This document shows positions 36,204 through 45,123 of a stretch of DNA of 64,000 nt, piece by piece (the first letter of the stretch is position 1; each line of letters starts with the position of its first letter). Where the stretch lies: the NCBI RefSeq assembly GCF_037963865.1, contig NZ_CP150170.1, forward strand, positions 4,030,001-4,094,000, in the 5' to 3' direction. A model generated the notes under the pieces. That model ran no database searches and was not told the DNA's origin. It saw only the letters and a list, made by a program, of their open reading frames with translations. Source of the stretch: Paenibacillus sp. FSL R10-2734 (GTDB lineage: Bacteria > Bacillota > Bacilli > Paenibacillales > Paenibacillaceae). Position numbers and translations under genes: made by a program.

Positions 36204-37939
36204 ACATCTCCTTTAAATAAGCCTGCTGGGAATAAGGCGCGAACACGGGTTATTTCCTTAGGTATGCTTATGATTTGGAGCCCGAACTGTTCACCGTAGT
36301 GAAGTCTTATTCGGCCATGAATATTATTTAATCCGATTCTTTTCCTTTTCACTTCCACATCACTTGGTTCTGAAATTAAAATGTGATTTATTTTATCAGC
36401 TGAAATCCCCTCGCCTTGATCAACTACTTCTATGATGACGACTCCACCCTCCCTATACGCATGAATAGTAATTGGGCCTTCGATTCCTCCTCCGTTATAA
36501 CCATGGAAGATACTATTCTCCACAAGGGGCTGCAGCAGCATTCGAAAAACTGGAAAGTCTATTAATCCTAGTTCGATATTTTCAATCAATTGGAAGTTTC
36601 TGTTATAGCGGATGTTCTGGATGGCAATATAGTCCGATACATTTTGCAATTCCTGACGTAATGTAACCTTCTCCGAAGCATCGGCTATTCCATATTCCAA
36701 TATTGAAATGAGAGACTCGATCACCACATCTACTTTCTCTATTTGTCCGAGTCGTATGACATTGCTGATAGAACCAAGCGTGTTATACAGAAAATGAGGG
36801 TTTATTTGTGACTGCAGCACTTGGATTTCAAGCTTCCGCTCAAATTCATTTGAAAGCTCAGCTTCCCGAATCAGTTCCACAATTTGCTGCAGCATACGAT
36901 CGAATGCTCGGGAGAGATCTCCAAACTCATCGTTTCGGTTAATCGATATTGTAGTAGTGAGGATGCCTTGTTCCACCCGCTTCATTTTTGTTTTGAGCGC
37001 ATAAAGTGGGTTCCTTATATATTTAGCAATAAAAAAGGAAATGAACAGGCTTAAGAGAAAACCTGCAGCTAGAAGTCCAATATAATAGGTTTCCAATCTG
37101 GACAAAGCAGCTTTCAAGCGTGATTCATCGTTGATCGAGATGATGGTCCAGTTGAATTTCTCAGTCGGTTTTTTCAGAAGGGAGACCCGAATGCCATCCT
37201 TGGTATGTAGTTGAAGGCTTGTTTCTGTAGTATCCAGAAGTTGTTCCGCTGTCGTTTCCCCGATTGAAAAAGTATGATCCTGAATATTCAGTGGTCCTTT
37301 ATTTTCCGAAAATCCGGCAATAATTTTCCCCGATGCGGTGATTAGAGCCAAATTCATTTGTTCTTTTTTATTAATCTTGAACAAGGTTTCTTCAATGGCA
37401 TTTAGATCCAAATCTACCGCAATGGCCATAGGAAACGGAGCGCCGTTCAGATATCGAACCATCGTAACTGTCCAGCCGGAATATTTAGATTTGTAAGGAT
37501 CACTGACGAATGTAGTCCTTCTGTTCTTATCAGCCGCATCAAACAAAGGTTCTCTTTCAGATAAAGGTTCATCGAATATTCGGGTAGGTGTACTTCCACC
37601 TAGAATGGATAAATCGCTTTTGATCAAATAAATATTACTGACGTAATTACTGTTGAGCTCATACAGCTCTCTTAATTGCTTTTTAATCACTTCCGTATTG
37701 TCAATGTTGGCTTTCACCGATGTTTCGACCGAGAACAGGATCGTCTGGAAGGAGGAGAAATTAACTGTGAAATACTGATCTACCTTGTCAAGGATTTGGT
37801 TGGTGTAATAAATGTCAGTGGTTCTTATTTCCTTTTGGACATAGCGATAAGACAATTGGCTTATCAAGATTATGCAGCTTAATACAAATGCAAACACGAT
37901 AAAAAATAATTTTAAAGGCAAGCTGATTCTTCTTCGCAT
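36200..37939 (-). CDS. Sensor histidine kinase, YesM-like
   Basis: A 579-residue membrane kinase. Transmembrane helix 1 is at about residues 10-30, an extracellular Cache-like sensor at 35-280, and helix 2 at about 283-305 (YYIGLLAAGFLLSLFISFFIA). A HAMP domain follows, then the His_kinase box QSQINPHFLYNTLGSISNV with the phosphorylated His near 383, and a GHKL ATPase (VENSIFHGYNGGG, DQGEGIS). YesM/YesN pairs sense oligosaccharide breakdown products, often via the solute-binding lipoprotein of the neighbouring ABC importer. Start supported by AAGGAAG. Confidence 0.93.
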   Translation of the reverse strand: MRRRISLPLKLFFIVFAFVLSCIILISQLSYRYVQKEIRTTDIYYTNQILDKVDQYFTVNFSSFQTILFSVETSVKANIDNTEVIKKQLRELYELNSNYVSNIYLIKSDLSILGGSTPTRIFDEPLSEREPLFDAADKNRRTTFVSDPYKSKYSGWTVTMVRYLNGAPFPMAIAVDLDLNAIEETLFKINKKEQMNLALITASGKIIAGFSENKGPLNIQDHTFSIGETTAEQLLDTTETSLQLHTKDGIRVSLLKKPTEKFNWTIISINDESRLKAALSRLETYYIGLLAAGFLLSLFISFFIAKYIRNPLYALKTKMKRVEQGILTTTISINRNDEFGDLSRAFDRMLQQIVELIREAELSNEFERKLEIQVLQSQINPHFLYNTLGSISNVIRLGQIEKVDVVIESLISILEYGIADASEKVTLRQELQNVSDYIAIQNIRYNRNFQLIENIELGLIDFPVFRMLLQPLVENSIFHGYNGGGIEGPITIHAYREGGVVIIEVVDQGEGISADKINHILISEPSDVEVKRKRIGLNNIHGRIRLHYGEQFGLQIISIPKEITRVRALFPAGLFKGDV

Positions 37940-37987
37940 CCATCATCTTCCTTTTAATTCTGTATTAAACAAATGATAGCATATGAT

Positions 37988-38223
37988 AAGAAGAAACGCC
38001 TTCGGCGTCCTATTTAAGGACGATAAGCGTTTCTTCGCAAAATATAAGGATAAAGTAAAACGTAAAACTTATACTTCTTATATTTCAATAAAGAGAGGGG
38101 CTTTTTATAGCCACTCTCTTCGTTTAAAAGATAAGAATTTATATGCTTCGCGCATAAATGTTCCTTATCTTTCTCGCTGAAACGGTACCGTCCTTTAAAA
38201 GGACGGCGAAGCCGTTTCTACTT
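37988..38223. repeat. Complete nested-palindrome intergenic repeat element
   Basis: Two arms of about 98 bases in inverted orientation (37988-38085 and about 38126-38223) flank a central hairpin (38090-38120, AAAGAGAGGGGCT with AGCCACTCTCTT). The outer end of each arm is itself a hairpin of the form AAACGCC-TTCGGCGTCC, and the inner part pairs AAATATAAGG with CTTATATTT. A second copy of one arm, reading in the opposite sense with roughly 85 percent identity by eye, lies at 61257-61355. It contains no coding frame of note. It separates the lipoprotein gene from the kinase gene. Confidence 0.8.
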
Positions 38224-38226
38224 GAT

Positions 38227-39813
38227 TTACTTGATTAAGCCTGCATCTTTAAATTGCTTGATTACTGTGTCCTTATATTTCTGCATGTCAAACTTGGTAT
38301 CCAACGTATTGAGGAAATTGTCCCAATTGGAAAGAGGGTCTTTGCCAGTCATAAATTTGACCAAGCTTTCATTAATGAAACGTTGACGGTCAGCTGCCAA
38401 TGAATCGTTCGGGTCTTCAGTCAATAAATTCCCGGGCAGAGTTGGCGTCACGTATTTCTGATTGTTCTCAAACGCTTCTGTCGTCTTAGGATTCTGGAAG
38501 CTGAAGTACTCAGCATCATCACCACGACGCGGTATTCTATAATGATCGACCCAGAGGTACTTTTCTTTAACTTCCTTCGATAATTCGGAGGTTTTATTTT
38601 TGATCTTGCCGTCCACCATGTCCCAATGAATCCCTTTAATTCCGTATGCAAAATTCGGATATGCTTCTTTGTCCGTAAAGAGATAATTCAGCATGGACAG
38701 GATCCGGATGATTTTGTCCTTATCCGCTTTCTTGGATATGGCCCATGAATTGCCTTGAAATGATTTGTTCTCTACAATTTGATCACCATAAGGACCTATC
38801 ATTGGAGGAATGACGATCCATTCCGGCACCTCTCCACTGATTTCTTTCATTTTCTGCTGATAATCTGGTTCCAGCCTGCGGGCATCTCTTATCATGAAGC
38901 CAACTTTACCCTTAAATAACTTTTGGTCCAACAAATCGGGAGTTGTCATCGTCACCCAGTCTGGATCTACTACTTTGGCTTCCATCATTTTATGAATATA
39001 AGCGAGCGCTTCTTTCATCTTTGGGTCGGTAAATAGGAATACCGGTTTATTGTCTTTCACATCAATGGCTGGAGGAGGATTGACGCCAAACATCCACATC
39101 AAACTATCGAAGCCATAGGTTTGCAGACTGCCTTCTTTATTCATCCCCCCTATGAATCCGTACGTATCGTTTTTGCCATTACCGTCCGGGTCTTTCTCTG
39201 TAAAGGCTTTCATAACTTCAAATAGCTCGTCAGCTGTCGTTGGCACTTCCATATTCAGCTTCTTTAGCCAATCATTGCGGATAAAGAAGCTTCGACTGAT
39301 ACCGTTTACATTATCATAACCAGGAACTCCAATGGTTTTTCCTTGATAGGACATCGCCTTCCAGGAGTCGTCGCTAAAACGTTTCTGCAATTCGGGAAAT
39401 TGATCCAGATACGGTGTCAAATCCGCAAGAACGCCTTGGTCATAATATTGTGCGAGATCAGCCCTGCTCTTCAAGAAGATCAAATCTGGAATATCTCCGC
39501 CAGCAATGAGCGTATTTAATTTAGTCGTTGCTTGCCCTGATTGTGGAATCATCATTTCCAAGTCGATATTCACTGCTTTTTCCAACATTTGGCGTTGGAT
39601 ATCTTCTTCACGGGGAGCAATCGGCGCAGCAGCGTTGAAAGTGCCTTGGTTAAACATCGAGATTTTCAATTTGGATTCAAACGGATTAGTCTGGCCTTGC
39701 GAATTACTCGATGCTGTCGATATCACTTCTTTTTGTTCCCCACATCCTGACAATACCGTTCCCATACCCACTATTGCTGTCAGAATAGCAATTGTATTCG
39801 CTTTACGCTGCAT
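38227..39813 (-). CDS. Extracellular solute-binding lipoprotein of a carbohydrate ABC importer (LipO type)
   Basis: A 528-residue lipoprotein starting at the ATG at 39813 with AGGAG eight bases upstream. The signal sequence is MQRKANTIAILTAIVGMGTVLSGC and the lipobox ends in LSGC. The mature protein has the family-1 solute-binding pattern (FNQGTFNAAAPI, LADLTPYLDQFP, DDSWKAMSYQGKTIGVPG, FFIRNDWLKKLN). It delivers oligosaccharides to the two permeases encoded just upstream. The length of 500 to 550 residues is normal for the LipO type found with YesM/YesN. A nested-palindrome repeat lies directly after its stop. Confidence 0.93.
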   Translation of the reverse strand: MQRKANTIAILTAIVGMGTVLSGCGEQKEVISTASSNSQGQTNPFESKLKISMFNQGTFNAAAPIAPREEDIQRQMLEKAVNIDLEMMIPQSGQATTKLNTLIAGGDIPDLIFLKSRADLAQYYDQGVLADLTPYLDQFPELQKRFSDDSWKAMSYQGKTIGVPGYDNVNGISRSFFIRNDWLKKLNMEVPTTADELFEVMKAFTEKDPDGNGKNDTYGFIGGMNKEGSLQTYGFDSLMWMFGVNPPPAIDVKDNKPVFLFTDPKMKEALAYIHKMMEAKVVDPDWVTMTTPDLLDQKLFKGKVGFMIRDARRLEPDYQQKMKEISGEVPEWIVIPPMIGPYGDQIVENKSFQGNSWAISKKADKDKIIRILSMLNYLFTDKEAYPNFAYGIKGIHWDMVDGKIKNKTSELSKEVKEKYLWVDHYRIPRRGDDAEYFSFQNPKTTEAFENNQKYVTPTLPGNLLTEDPNDSLAADRQRFINESLVKFMTGKDPLSNWDNFLNTLDTKFDMQKYKDTVIKQFKDAGLIK

Positions 39814-39879
39814 AATGACCTCTCCTTTTGCTTCTATATTATCACGGTTTCCCCGTAACAACTTAGGTTGGATTGCTTT

Positions 39880-40749
39880 TTAACCTTTAACCGATCCCAA
39901 GAGCACACCTTTGGTGAAATGTTTTTGCATAAATGGGTAAACGATCAAGATCGGAACCGTAGTCACGACAACAGCAGCCATTTGCACAGCGAACATACTA
40001 ACAGCTCCGGTATTGGCGAGTGAATCAGCGTTTTGTGTTGAGACGTTAAGCAGGATGTTGCGCAAGATCACCTGAAGCGGCATTAAGTTGGCATCATTGA
40101 TATAAACAATAGCATCGAAATAACTGTTCCAATGTCCGACTGCGTAAAATAAGGAAATGGTGGAAAGGACGGGCAAGGACAGGGGTAAAATGATCCGCCA
40201 TAACGACTGAAGCTCACTTGCACCGTCTACCCTTGCTGATTCCTCGATTTCAGCGGGCAATTGCTCGAAAAAGCCTTTAATGATCACCAGATTAAATGCA
40301 CTAATGAGATTTGGAATAATCAATACCCAAGGACTGTTTAGCAATCCCAAAGAGCGGGTTAGTAGATAAGTCGGAATTAATCCTCCTCCAAACATCATGG
40401 TAAAGACGATGAATAGTAAAAATGGACTTCGCCCTGGCAAATATTTTTTGGATAACGGATAAGCCGCTAATACCGTAAATAACACATTAAAAAAAGTGCC
40501 TACTATCGTTCGAAACAATGTAATTTTATACGCCTGACCGATCCCATGCGAAATGAACACTTCTTTATAGGCTAGAAAGGTAAAGGTTTCTGGTATAATA
40601 ACAATTCCTCTTCTTAACACTTCCGATTCTGGTGTCATTGAAACAGCAACCACATATAGAAAGGGAAGTAAGCAAACTAGGGATAGCAAAATAAGCATAA
40701 TATAAACGACGGCTTGCCAGACTTTTTCCCCGATTGTCATATTGATCAT
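39880..40749 (-). CDS. Carbohydrate ABC transporter permease, LplC/MalG-like
   Basis: A 289-residue inner membrane permease with about six membrane helices. The start is the ATG at 40749 with GAGGTGG upstream; a frame extension to 40779 would overlap the previous gene. The cytoplasmic EAA loop is EEIEESARVDGASELQSLWRIILPLSLP near residues 175-201. The C-terminal KHFTKGVLLGSVKG is characteristic of this importer family. No ATP-binding subunit is encoded in the window, so an ATPase shared among importers (MsmX-like) is expected to serve it. Confidence 0.93.
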   Translation of the reverse strand: MINMTIGEKVWQAVVYIMLILLSLVCLLPFLYVVAVSMTPESEVLRRGIVIIPETFTFLAYKEVFISHGIGQAYKITLFRTIVGTFFNVLFTVLAAYPLSKKYLPGRSPFLLFIVFTMMFGGGLIPTYLLTRSLGLLNSPWVLIIPNLISAFNLVIIKGFFEQLPAEIEESARVDGASELQSLWRIILPLSLPVLSTISLFYAVGHWNSYFDAIVYINDANLMPLQVILRNILLNVSTQNADSLANTGAVSMFAVQMAAVVVTTVPILIVYPFMQKHFTKGVLLGSVKG

Positions 40750-40762
40750 ATTTATAACCACC

Positions 40763-41710
40763 TCACCAAATTTGCCCATCGAATTTTTTAGCGAGCTTAT
40801 TCGCTGCCAGCACTAAAACAAAACCGATGACCGCTTTAAACAATCCCACAGCTGTAGCCAAGCCAATCTTAAGTCGCTCGAGCCCTTCACGGTATACCCA
40901 TGTGTCGATAATGTCGATCTTCTCCTGATTAAAGCTGTTGGCAAACATGAATATTTGATCAAAACCTGCATCCAGAATATGGCTTAATTTAAGGATCAGC
41001 ATCAGAATCATGACGCCTCGAATGCCAGGAAGTGTTACATGCCATAGCTGTCTCCATTTGGAAGCGCCATCAATTCTAGCAGCCTCATATAAACTTGGAT
41101 CAATTCCTGCTAATGCTGCAAGGTATAATATCGCTCCCCATCCAATATCCTTCCATATTTCAGATAAGATGATCAGCAGTCTGCCCCAGGCAGGCTCCGT
41201 TAGAAAGGAGATAGGTTCAACACCAAATTCCTTCAAAATCATATTAAAAAGACCATCTCCTGGGGCTAATAATGCCACCATCATGCCATAAACAATGACC
41301 CATGACAGAAAATGGGGTAAATAAGTGATCGTTTGTACGATTTTCTTAAACCATTGGGTATAAACTTCATTAAGCAGCAAAGCAAGTAAGATGGGAGCGG
41401 AGAAACCGAACAATAGCTTATACAGTGATATGATAATCGTATTTCTCATGATGTCCCAGAAATAAACGCCGTTCATAAAATCGGTAAAATTTTTAAATCC
41501 CACCCATGGGCTATCCCATAGTCCCAAAGCTAGGTTATAGTTTTTAAAAGCAATAATGATTCCTGCCATAGGAATGTATTTGAATACGGCAAAGTAAATT
41601 AATGCCGGTAACAAGAGCGCATACATCACTTTATACTTTTTTATAGTTCTTATCCATGAATTCCTCTTTTTGGGGAGGGGAATGGCGTCCGCTGCCAATT
41701 TCGCTTGCAT
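40763..41710 (-). CDS. Carbohydrate ABC transporter permease, LplB-like
   Basis: A 315-residue permease with a basic N-terminus, six predicted helices and the EAA motif LYEAARIDGASKWRQLWHVTLPGIRG near residues 207-232. It ends AANKLAKKFDGQIW, typical of LplB/UgpA-type proteins. It is the first gene of the transcript that continues through the second permease, the lipoprotein and probably the kinase, regulator and enzymes. GAGGTGATG lies before the start. A TATTAT candidate -10 box lies about 45 bases upstream, but its -35 box is poor, as expected for an activated promoter. Confidence 0.93.
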   Translation of the reverse strand: MQAKLAADAIPLPKKRNSWIRTIKKYKVMYALLLPALIYFAVFKYIPMAGIIIAFKNYNLALGLWDSPWVGFKNFTDFMNGVYFWDIMRNTIIISLYKLLFGFSAPILLALLLNEVYTQWFKKIVQTITYLPHFLSWVIVYGMMVALLAPGDGLFNMILKEFGVEPISFLTEPAWGRLLIILSEIWKDIGWGAILYLAALAGIDPSLYEAARIDGASKWRQLWHVTLPGIRGVMILMLILKLSHILDAGFDQIFMFANSFNQEKIDIIDTWVYREGLERLKIGLATAVGLFKAVIGFVLVLAANKLAKKFDGQIW

Positions 41711-41883
41711 TTCATCACCTCGTCTTTATTTGTATTTGTATAATAGCATCCCTCTTTCGGATAAATTTCTGTGATTTCAAGAATTTCTTATAAAATTTTA
41801 AGTAAGATCAGCCTTGGATGATTCCATTACAATAGGCATGAAAAAACGGACAGAGTGACTCATCCGCCTGTTGCGCCATGCCC

Positions 41884-41926
41884 AAAAAAACCACCTGATA
41901 CCGTATTGCCTCTGTATCAGGTGGTT
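41884..41926 (-). terminator. Terminator of the sigma-54 catabolic operon
   Basis: On the minus strand AACCACCTGATAC (41926-41914) pairs with GTATCAGGTGGTT and is followed by seven T residues. It lies between the antiporter gene and the promoter of the polysaccharide locus. Confidence 0.9.
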
Positions 41927-41980
41927 TAGTTATAAAGCTATTGAATTGGCTTATGTTCGCAGCCGGTCGTTAAGCTGTAT

Positions 41981-43162
41981 TCACATTTGTATTTCTCTTT
42001 CTAATAATGCTCGTTCCTCTACCGCTGCAGGTTTAAACATGATCTTCAGCAGCGGTGGTGCCACAAGCGTGGTAATAATTATGGTAAATACAACTGTGGT
42101 GAAGTATTGCGGTAATAATAGACCTGATTGCAAGCCTGTCGAAGCAATAATTAGGGCAACTTCACCGCGCGAGATCATTCCTGAGCCGATGGCAAAGGAA
42201 GCCCTATGATTAAATCCTGTTAACCGAGCACCAGCCCATCCGCCGATGAGCTTCGTCACAATAGCAATGATCGTAATAACGAGCAATAGCCCGATCTGAC
42301 TACTAATCCCATCAAAAGATACAGATAGTCCAATACTAACAAAGAAAATGGGGACGAATATTGTATAGGCTATTGGTTCAGCGCCACGCTCTACTTTATG
42401 CTTAAATGGCGTCTGTGAAATCGCAATCCCCGCTGCGAATGCACCAATAATGCCAGCCATTTGCATATACTCTGCAAAGTAAGCGAAGCTGAAGCAGACA
42501 AGCAGACCCCCACTCATTACGGCTTCCGTTATTTTTAGGTAAGCGAACCCTTTCATCACCTTCGGTACAATCCAGATGCTCGCTGCGATCATGATCACGA
42601 AGAACAATATTTTTTGGCCGATAAGCAATCCGATGGAGATATCTGATCCTTGACCAAGTAGGGTCATAATACATGCTAACAGCACGACGACCAAGACGTC
42701 ATCCACGACGGCTGCGCCAAGAATTGTCGTTCCTTCACGTGAGTTCAACTGATTCAACTCTTTGAGCACCTGTACGGAGATGCTCACGGAGGTTGCACAG
42801 AACAACACGCCAAAGAATACTGCATAGTTATGCTCTATACCGAACGCAATCGCTGAACAATAACCGCCGATAAATGGAAAGATCACTCCTGCGACAGCAA
42901 CCGCGAATGCCGACTTCCAGTTCCGCTTCAGCTGTTCTAGATCCGTCTCTAGTCCTGCAATAAACATTAACAACAGCACACCGATTTCAGCCAATTCGTG
43001 AATGAAATGACTATTCAGATCAATCCATCCAAGTAACGCAGGACCTAGTATAATCCCTACGAGCAACTTTCCCAATACTGCAGGCTGTCCAAGCTTAACC
43101 GAGGCATGCCCTCCCACCTTCGTGAACAGAATAACGAGGATAAGATAAAGTACAGATTGCAT
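41981..43162 (-). CDS. Monovalent cation:proton antiporter, CPA2 family
   Basis: A 393-residue protein made almost wholly of membrane helices (about 12). Landmarks are the N-terminal LGQPAVLGKLLVGIILGPALLG and LLLMFIAGLETDLEQLKRNWKSA, and the ion-binding region AAVVDDVLVVVLLACIM near residue 150, with two adjacent Asp residues. It exchanges Na+ or K+ for protons. The C-terminal TrkA-N domain of Kef channels is absent. It is the last gene of the sigma-54 operon (36 bases after the dehydrogenase), where it may balance protons or cations moved during dicarboxylate uptake. Confidence 0.88.
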   Translation of the reverse strand: MQSVLYLILVILFTKVGGHASVKLGQPAVLGKLLVGIILGPALLGWIDLNSHFIHELAEIGVLLLMFIAGLETDLEQLKRNWKSAFAVAVAGVIFPFIGGYCSAIAFGIEHNYAVFFGVLFCATSVSISVQVLKELNQLNSREGTTILGAAVVDDVLVVVLLACIMTLLGQGSDISIGLLIGQKILFFVIMIAASIWIVPKVMKGFAYLKITEAVMSGGLLVCFSFAYFAEYMQMAGIIGAFAAGIAISQTPFKHKVERGAEPIAYTIFVPIFFVSIGLSVSFDGISSQIGLLLVITIIAIVTKLIGGWAGARLTGFNHRASFAIGSGMISRGEVALIIASTGLQSGLLLPQYFTTVVFTIIITTLVAPPLLKIMFKPAAVEERALLEREIQM

Positions 43163-43198
43163 CGTTTCTACTCACTCCTTGCTGCACTTGTTAAACCT

Positions 43199-44167
43199 TC
43201 ATCGACGGTTCACTACATTCACCGGCATCCCTTGGAGGAATACCTGTAGATTCCTTACGGCTACAGCCATTAATCTAGCTCGAGATTCCTTAGATGCCCA
43301 AGAAATATGCGGCGTAATTATACAATTGCGCGCATACAACAATGGATTATCTGCACGAATTGGTTCTGTAGTTACAACATCGAGTCCTGCTGCTTGTACT
43401 CTCCTATTATTTAATGCCTCTGCAAGATCTTGCTCTACGATCAGCGCACCTCTGGAATTATTAATAATAATGACATCATGCTTCATTTTTTCAATATTGC
43501 TCTTATTAATAATCCCTTCTGAACTCGGAAGTAATGGAGAATGTAATACAATGACATCTGCTTGCTCAAATAAAGTGTCGATATTCACGTAGGTGGCGAT
43601 CAGCTTGCCATTGTTCGATGGATAGGGATCGCATGCCAGCACATTCATCCCCATGGCCTTGGCAATCGTCCCTGTTGCTTGTCCAATGCTGCCAAAGCCG
43701 ATAATCCCCATGGTTTTGCCCAATAGCTCGATTAACGGGTAATCCCAGAAGCACCAATCCAGATTATTCGCCCATGCCCCTTCTTTAACCTGTTGACTAT
43801 GATGTCCAATATGATGACAGATTTCCAGTAGTAGTGCTATGGCGAACTGCCCGACAGCATGTGTTCCATATGTTGGAACATTCGTGACGATAATCTCTTT
43901 CTCCAGAGCGGCCTGTGTATCAATGACATTGTAGCCTGTTGCCAGTATCCCTATATATTTAATATGAGGACAAGCTTCAATAACTTCTCTAGATATTGGT
44001 GTTTTATTCGTTATGACGATTTCCGCATCACCAATCCGCTCGATCACTTCATTAGGCTGGTCCATTGCGGTTCGATCATATATGGTGCACTTTCCGATCC
44101 GCTCAAAGCCTTCCCAATTTAAATCTCCAGGGTTCAGCGTATATCCATCCAGGATTATGATATTCAT
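43199..44167 (-). CDS. D-2-hydroxyacid dehydrogenase (hydroxypyruvate/glyoxylate reductase-like)
   Basis: A 322-residue NAD(P)-dependent enzyme of the D-isomer-specific family. GIIGFGSIGQATG near residue 149 binds the cofactor. The catalytic Arg lies in NNSRGALIVEQDLAEAL, the Glu in TTEPI and the His in TPHISWAS. Closest-looking family members are glycerate dehydrogenases/hydroxypyruvate reductases (GYNVIDTQAA motif). The start overlaps the stop of the transketolase C-subunit gene (ATGA), and AAAGGTGAAG serves as ribosome binding site. Coupling to a transketolase makes hydroxypyruvate or a related keto acid a likely substrate. Confidence 0.9.
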   Translation of the reverse strand: MNIIILDGYTLNPGDLNWEGFERIGKCTIYDRTAMDQPNEVIERIGDAEIVITNKTPISREVIEACPHIKYIGILATGYNVIDTQAALEKEIIVTNVPTYGTHAVGQFAIALLLEICHHIGHHSQQVKEGAWANNLDWCFWDYPLIELLGKTMGIIGFGSIGQATGTIAKAMGMNVLACDPYPSNNGKLIATYVNIDTLFEQADVIVLHSPLLPSSEGIINKSNIEKMKHDVIIINNSRGALIVEQDLAEALNNRRVQAAGLDVVTTEPIRADNPLLYARNCIITPHISWASKESRARLMAVAVRNLQVFLQGMPVNVVNRR

Positions 44168-45111
44168 CGCGCTTCACCTTTCTTTCGATTGACCTTACGA
44201 ACAGCATCGCATATATCTTCTACCGATAATCCGTATTTGTTCATTAATTGCTCAGGCTTTCCGGATTCTCCTAACGTGTCCCGGATGCCCACTATTTGCA
44301 TGGGAACAGGTGCATGCTGGATCAAACACTCCGCAACCGCACTCCCCATCCCCCCATGGATTTGATGCTCTTCTGCCGTGACAACAGCCCCTGTCTGCAA
44401 TGCGAACAGAATTACTGACTCTACATCTAACGGTTTCACCGTATGCAGATTAACGACCTTGAGCTCGATCCCCTCTTTAGCTAATCGTTCCGCAGCTTGT
44501 AAGCCCTCATGCACCATCCCTCCATTCGCAAATAAAACGACATCCGTACCTCCTCGCATGACGTTGGCTTTACCTATTTGGAACTCCGTCTCCAGATTTG
44601 TAATGACTGGAACAGCTTCTCTGCCGAAACGAATAAAGCATGGTCCTTCCCTATCGGCTATGGCGATTGTCGCCTTTTCTGTCTCGATCGCATCACAGGG
44701 TACAATAACCGTCATGTGCGGAAGGACACGCATGAGTGCAACATCCTCTAGTGATTGATGTGTCGCACCATCTGGGCCAACAGAAATTCCTGCGTGCGCC
44801 CCCGCAAGCTTGACATTCAATTGATTGTAGCAGACCGTCGTCCGGATCTGATCCCACGCTCTTCCGGCGAGAAAAACACAATATGTGGTGGCAAAAGGGA
44901 TCATCCCGCCTAGCGCCAAGCCTGCTGCAGTGCCTAACATGTCCTGTTCTGATATACCCATATTGATAAAGTTATCAGGATACTTCTTTCTTACCCATTC
45001 GGTTCGTGTTGATTTGGAAACATCCGCATCCATTGCGATTACGTTATTATTCTTCTCGATCAACTTGAGCAAGGCTTGTCCGTAGCCATCTCGCATAGGA
45101 ACTTTATTCAT
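44164..45111 (-). CDS. Transketolase C-terminal subunit
   Basis: A 315-residue protein carrying the pyrimidine-binding and C-terminal domains of transketolase. MGISEQDMLGTAAGLALGG near residues 51-69 includes the catalytic Glu that activates thiamine diphosphate, and GAHAGISVGPDGATHQSLEDVALMR is the other family signature. It works with the N-terminal subunit encoded 12 bases upstream. Split transketolases are common in specialised pathways (for example apulose-4-phosphate or sulfosugar catabolism) where they handle unusual ketol donors. Confidence 0.93.
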   Translation of the reverse strand: MNKVPMRDGYGQALLKLIEKNNNVIAMDADVSKSTRTEWVRKKYPDNFINMGISEQDMLGTAAGLALGGMIPFATTYCVFLAGRAWDQIRTTVCYNQLNVKLAGAHAGISVGPDGATHQSLEDVALMRVLPHMTVIVPCDAIETEKATIAIADREGPCFIRFGREAVPVITNLETEFQIGKANVMRGGTDVVLFANGGMVHEGLQAAERLAKEGIELKVVNLHTVKPLDVESVILFALQTGAVVTAEEHQIHGGMGSAVAECLIQHAPVPMQIVGIRDTLGESGKPEQLMNKYGLSVEDICDAVRKVNRKKGEAR

Positions 45112-45123
45112 ATGTCTCTCTCC

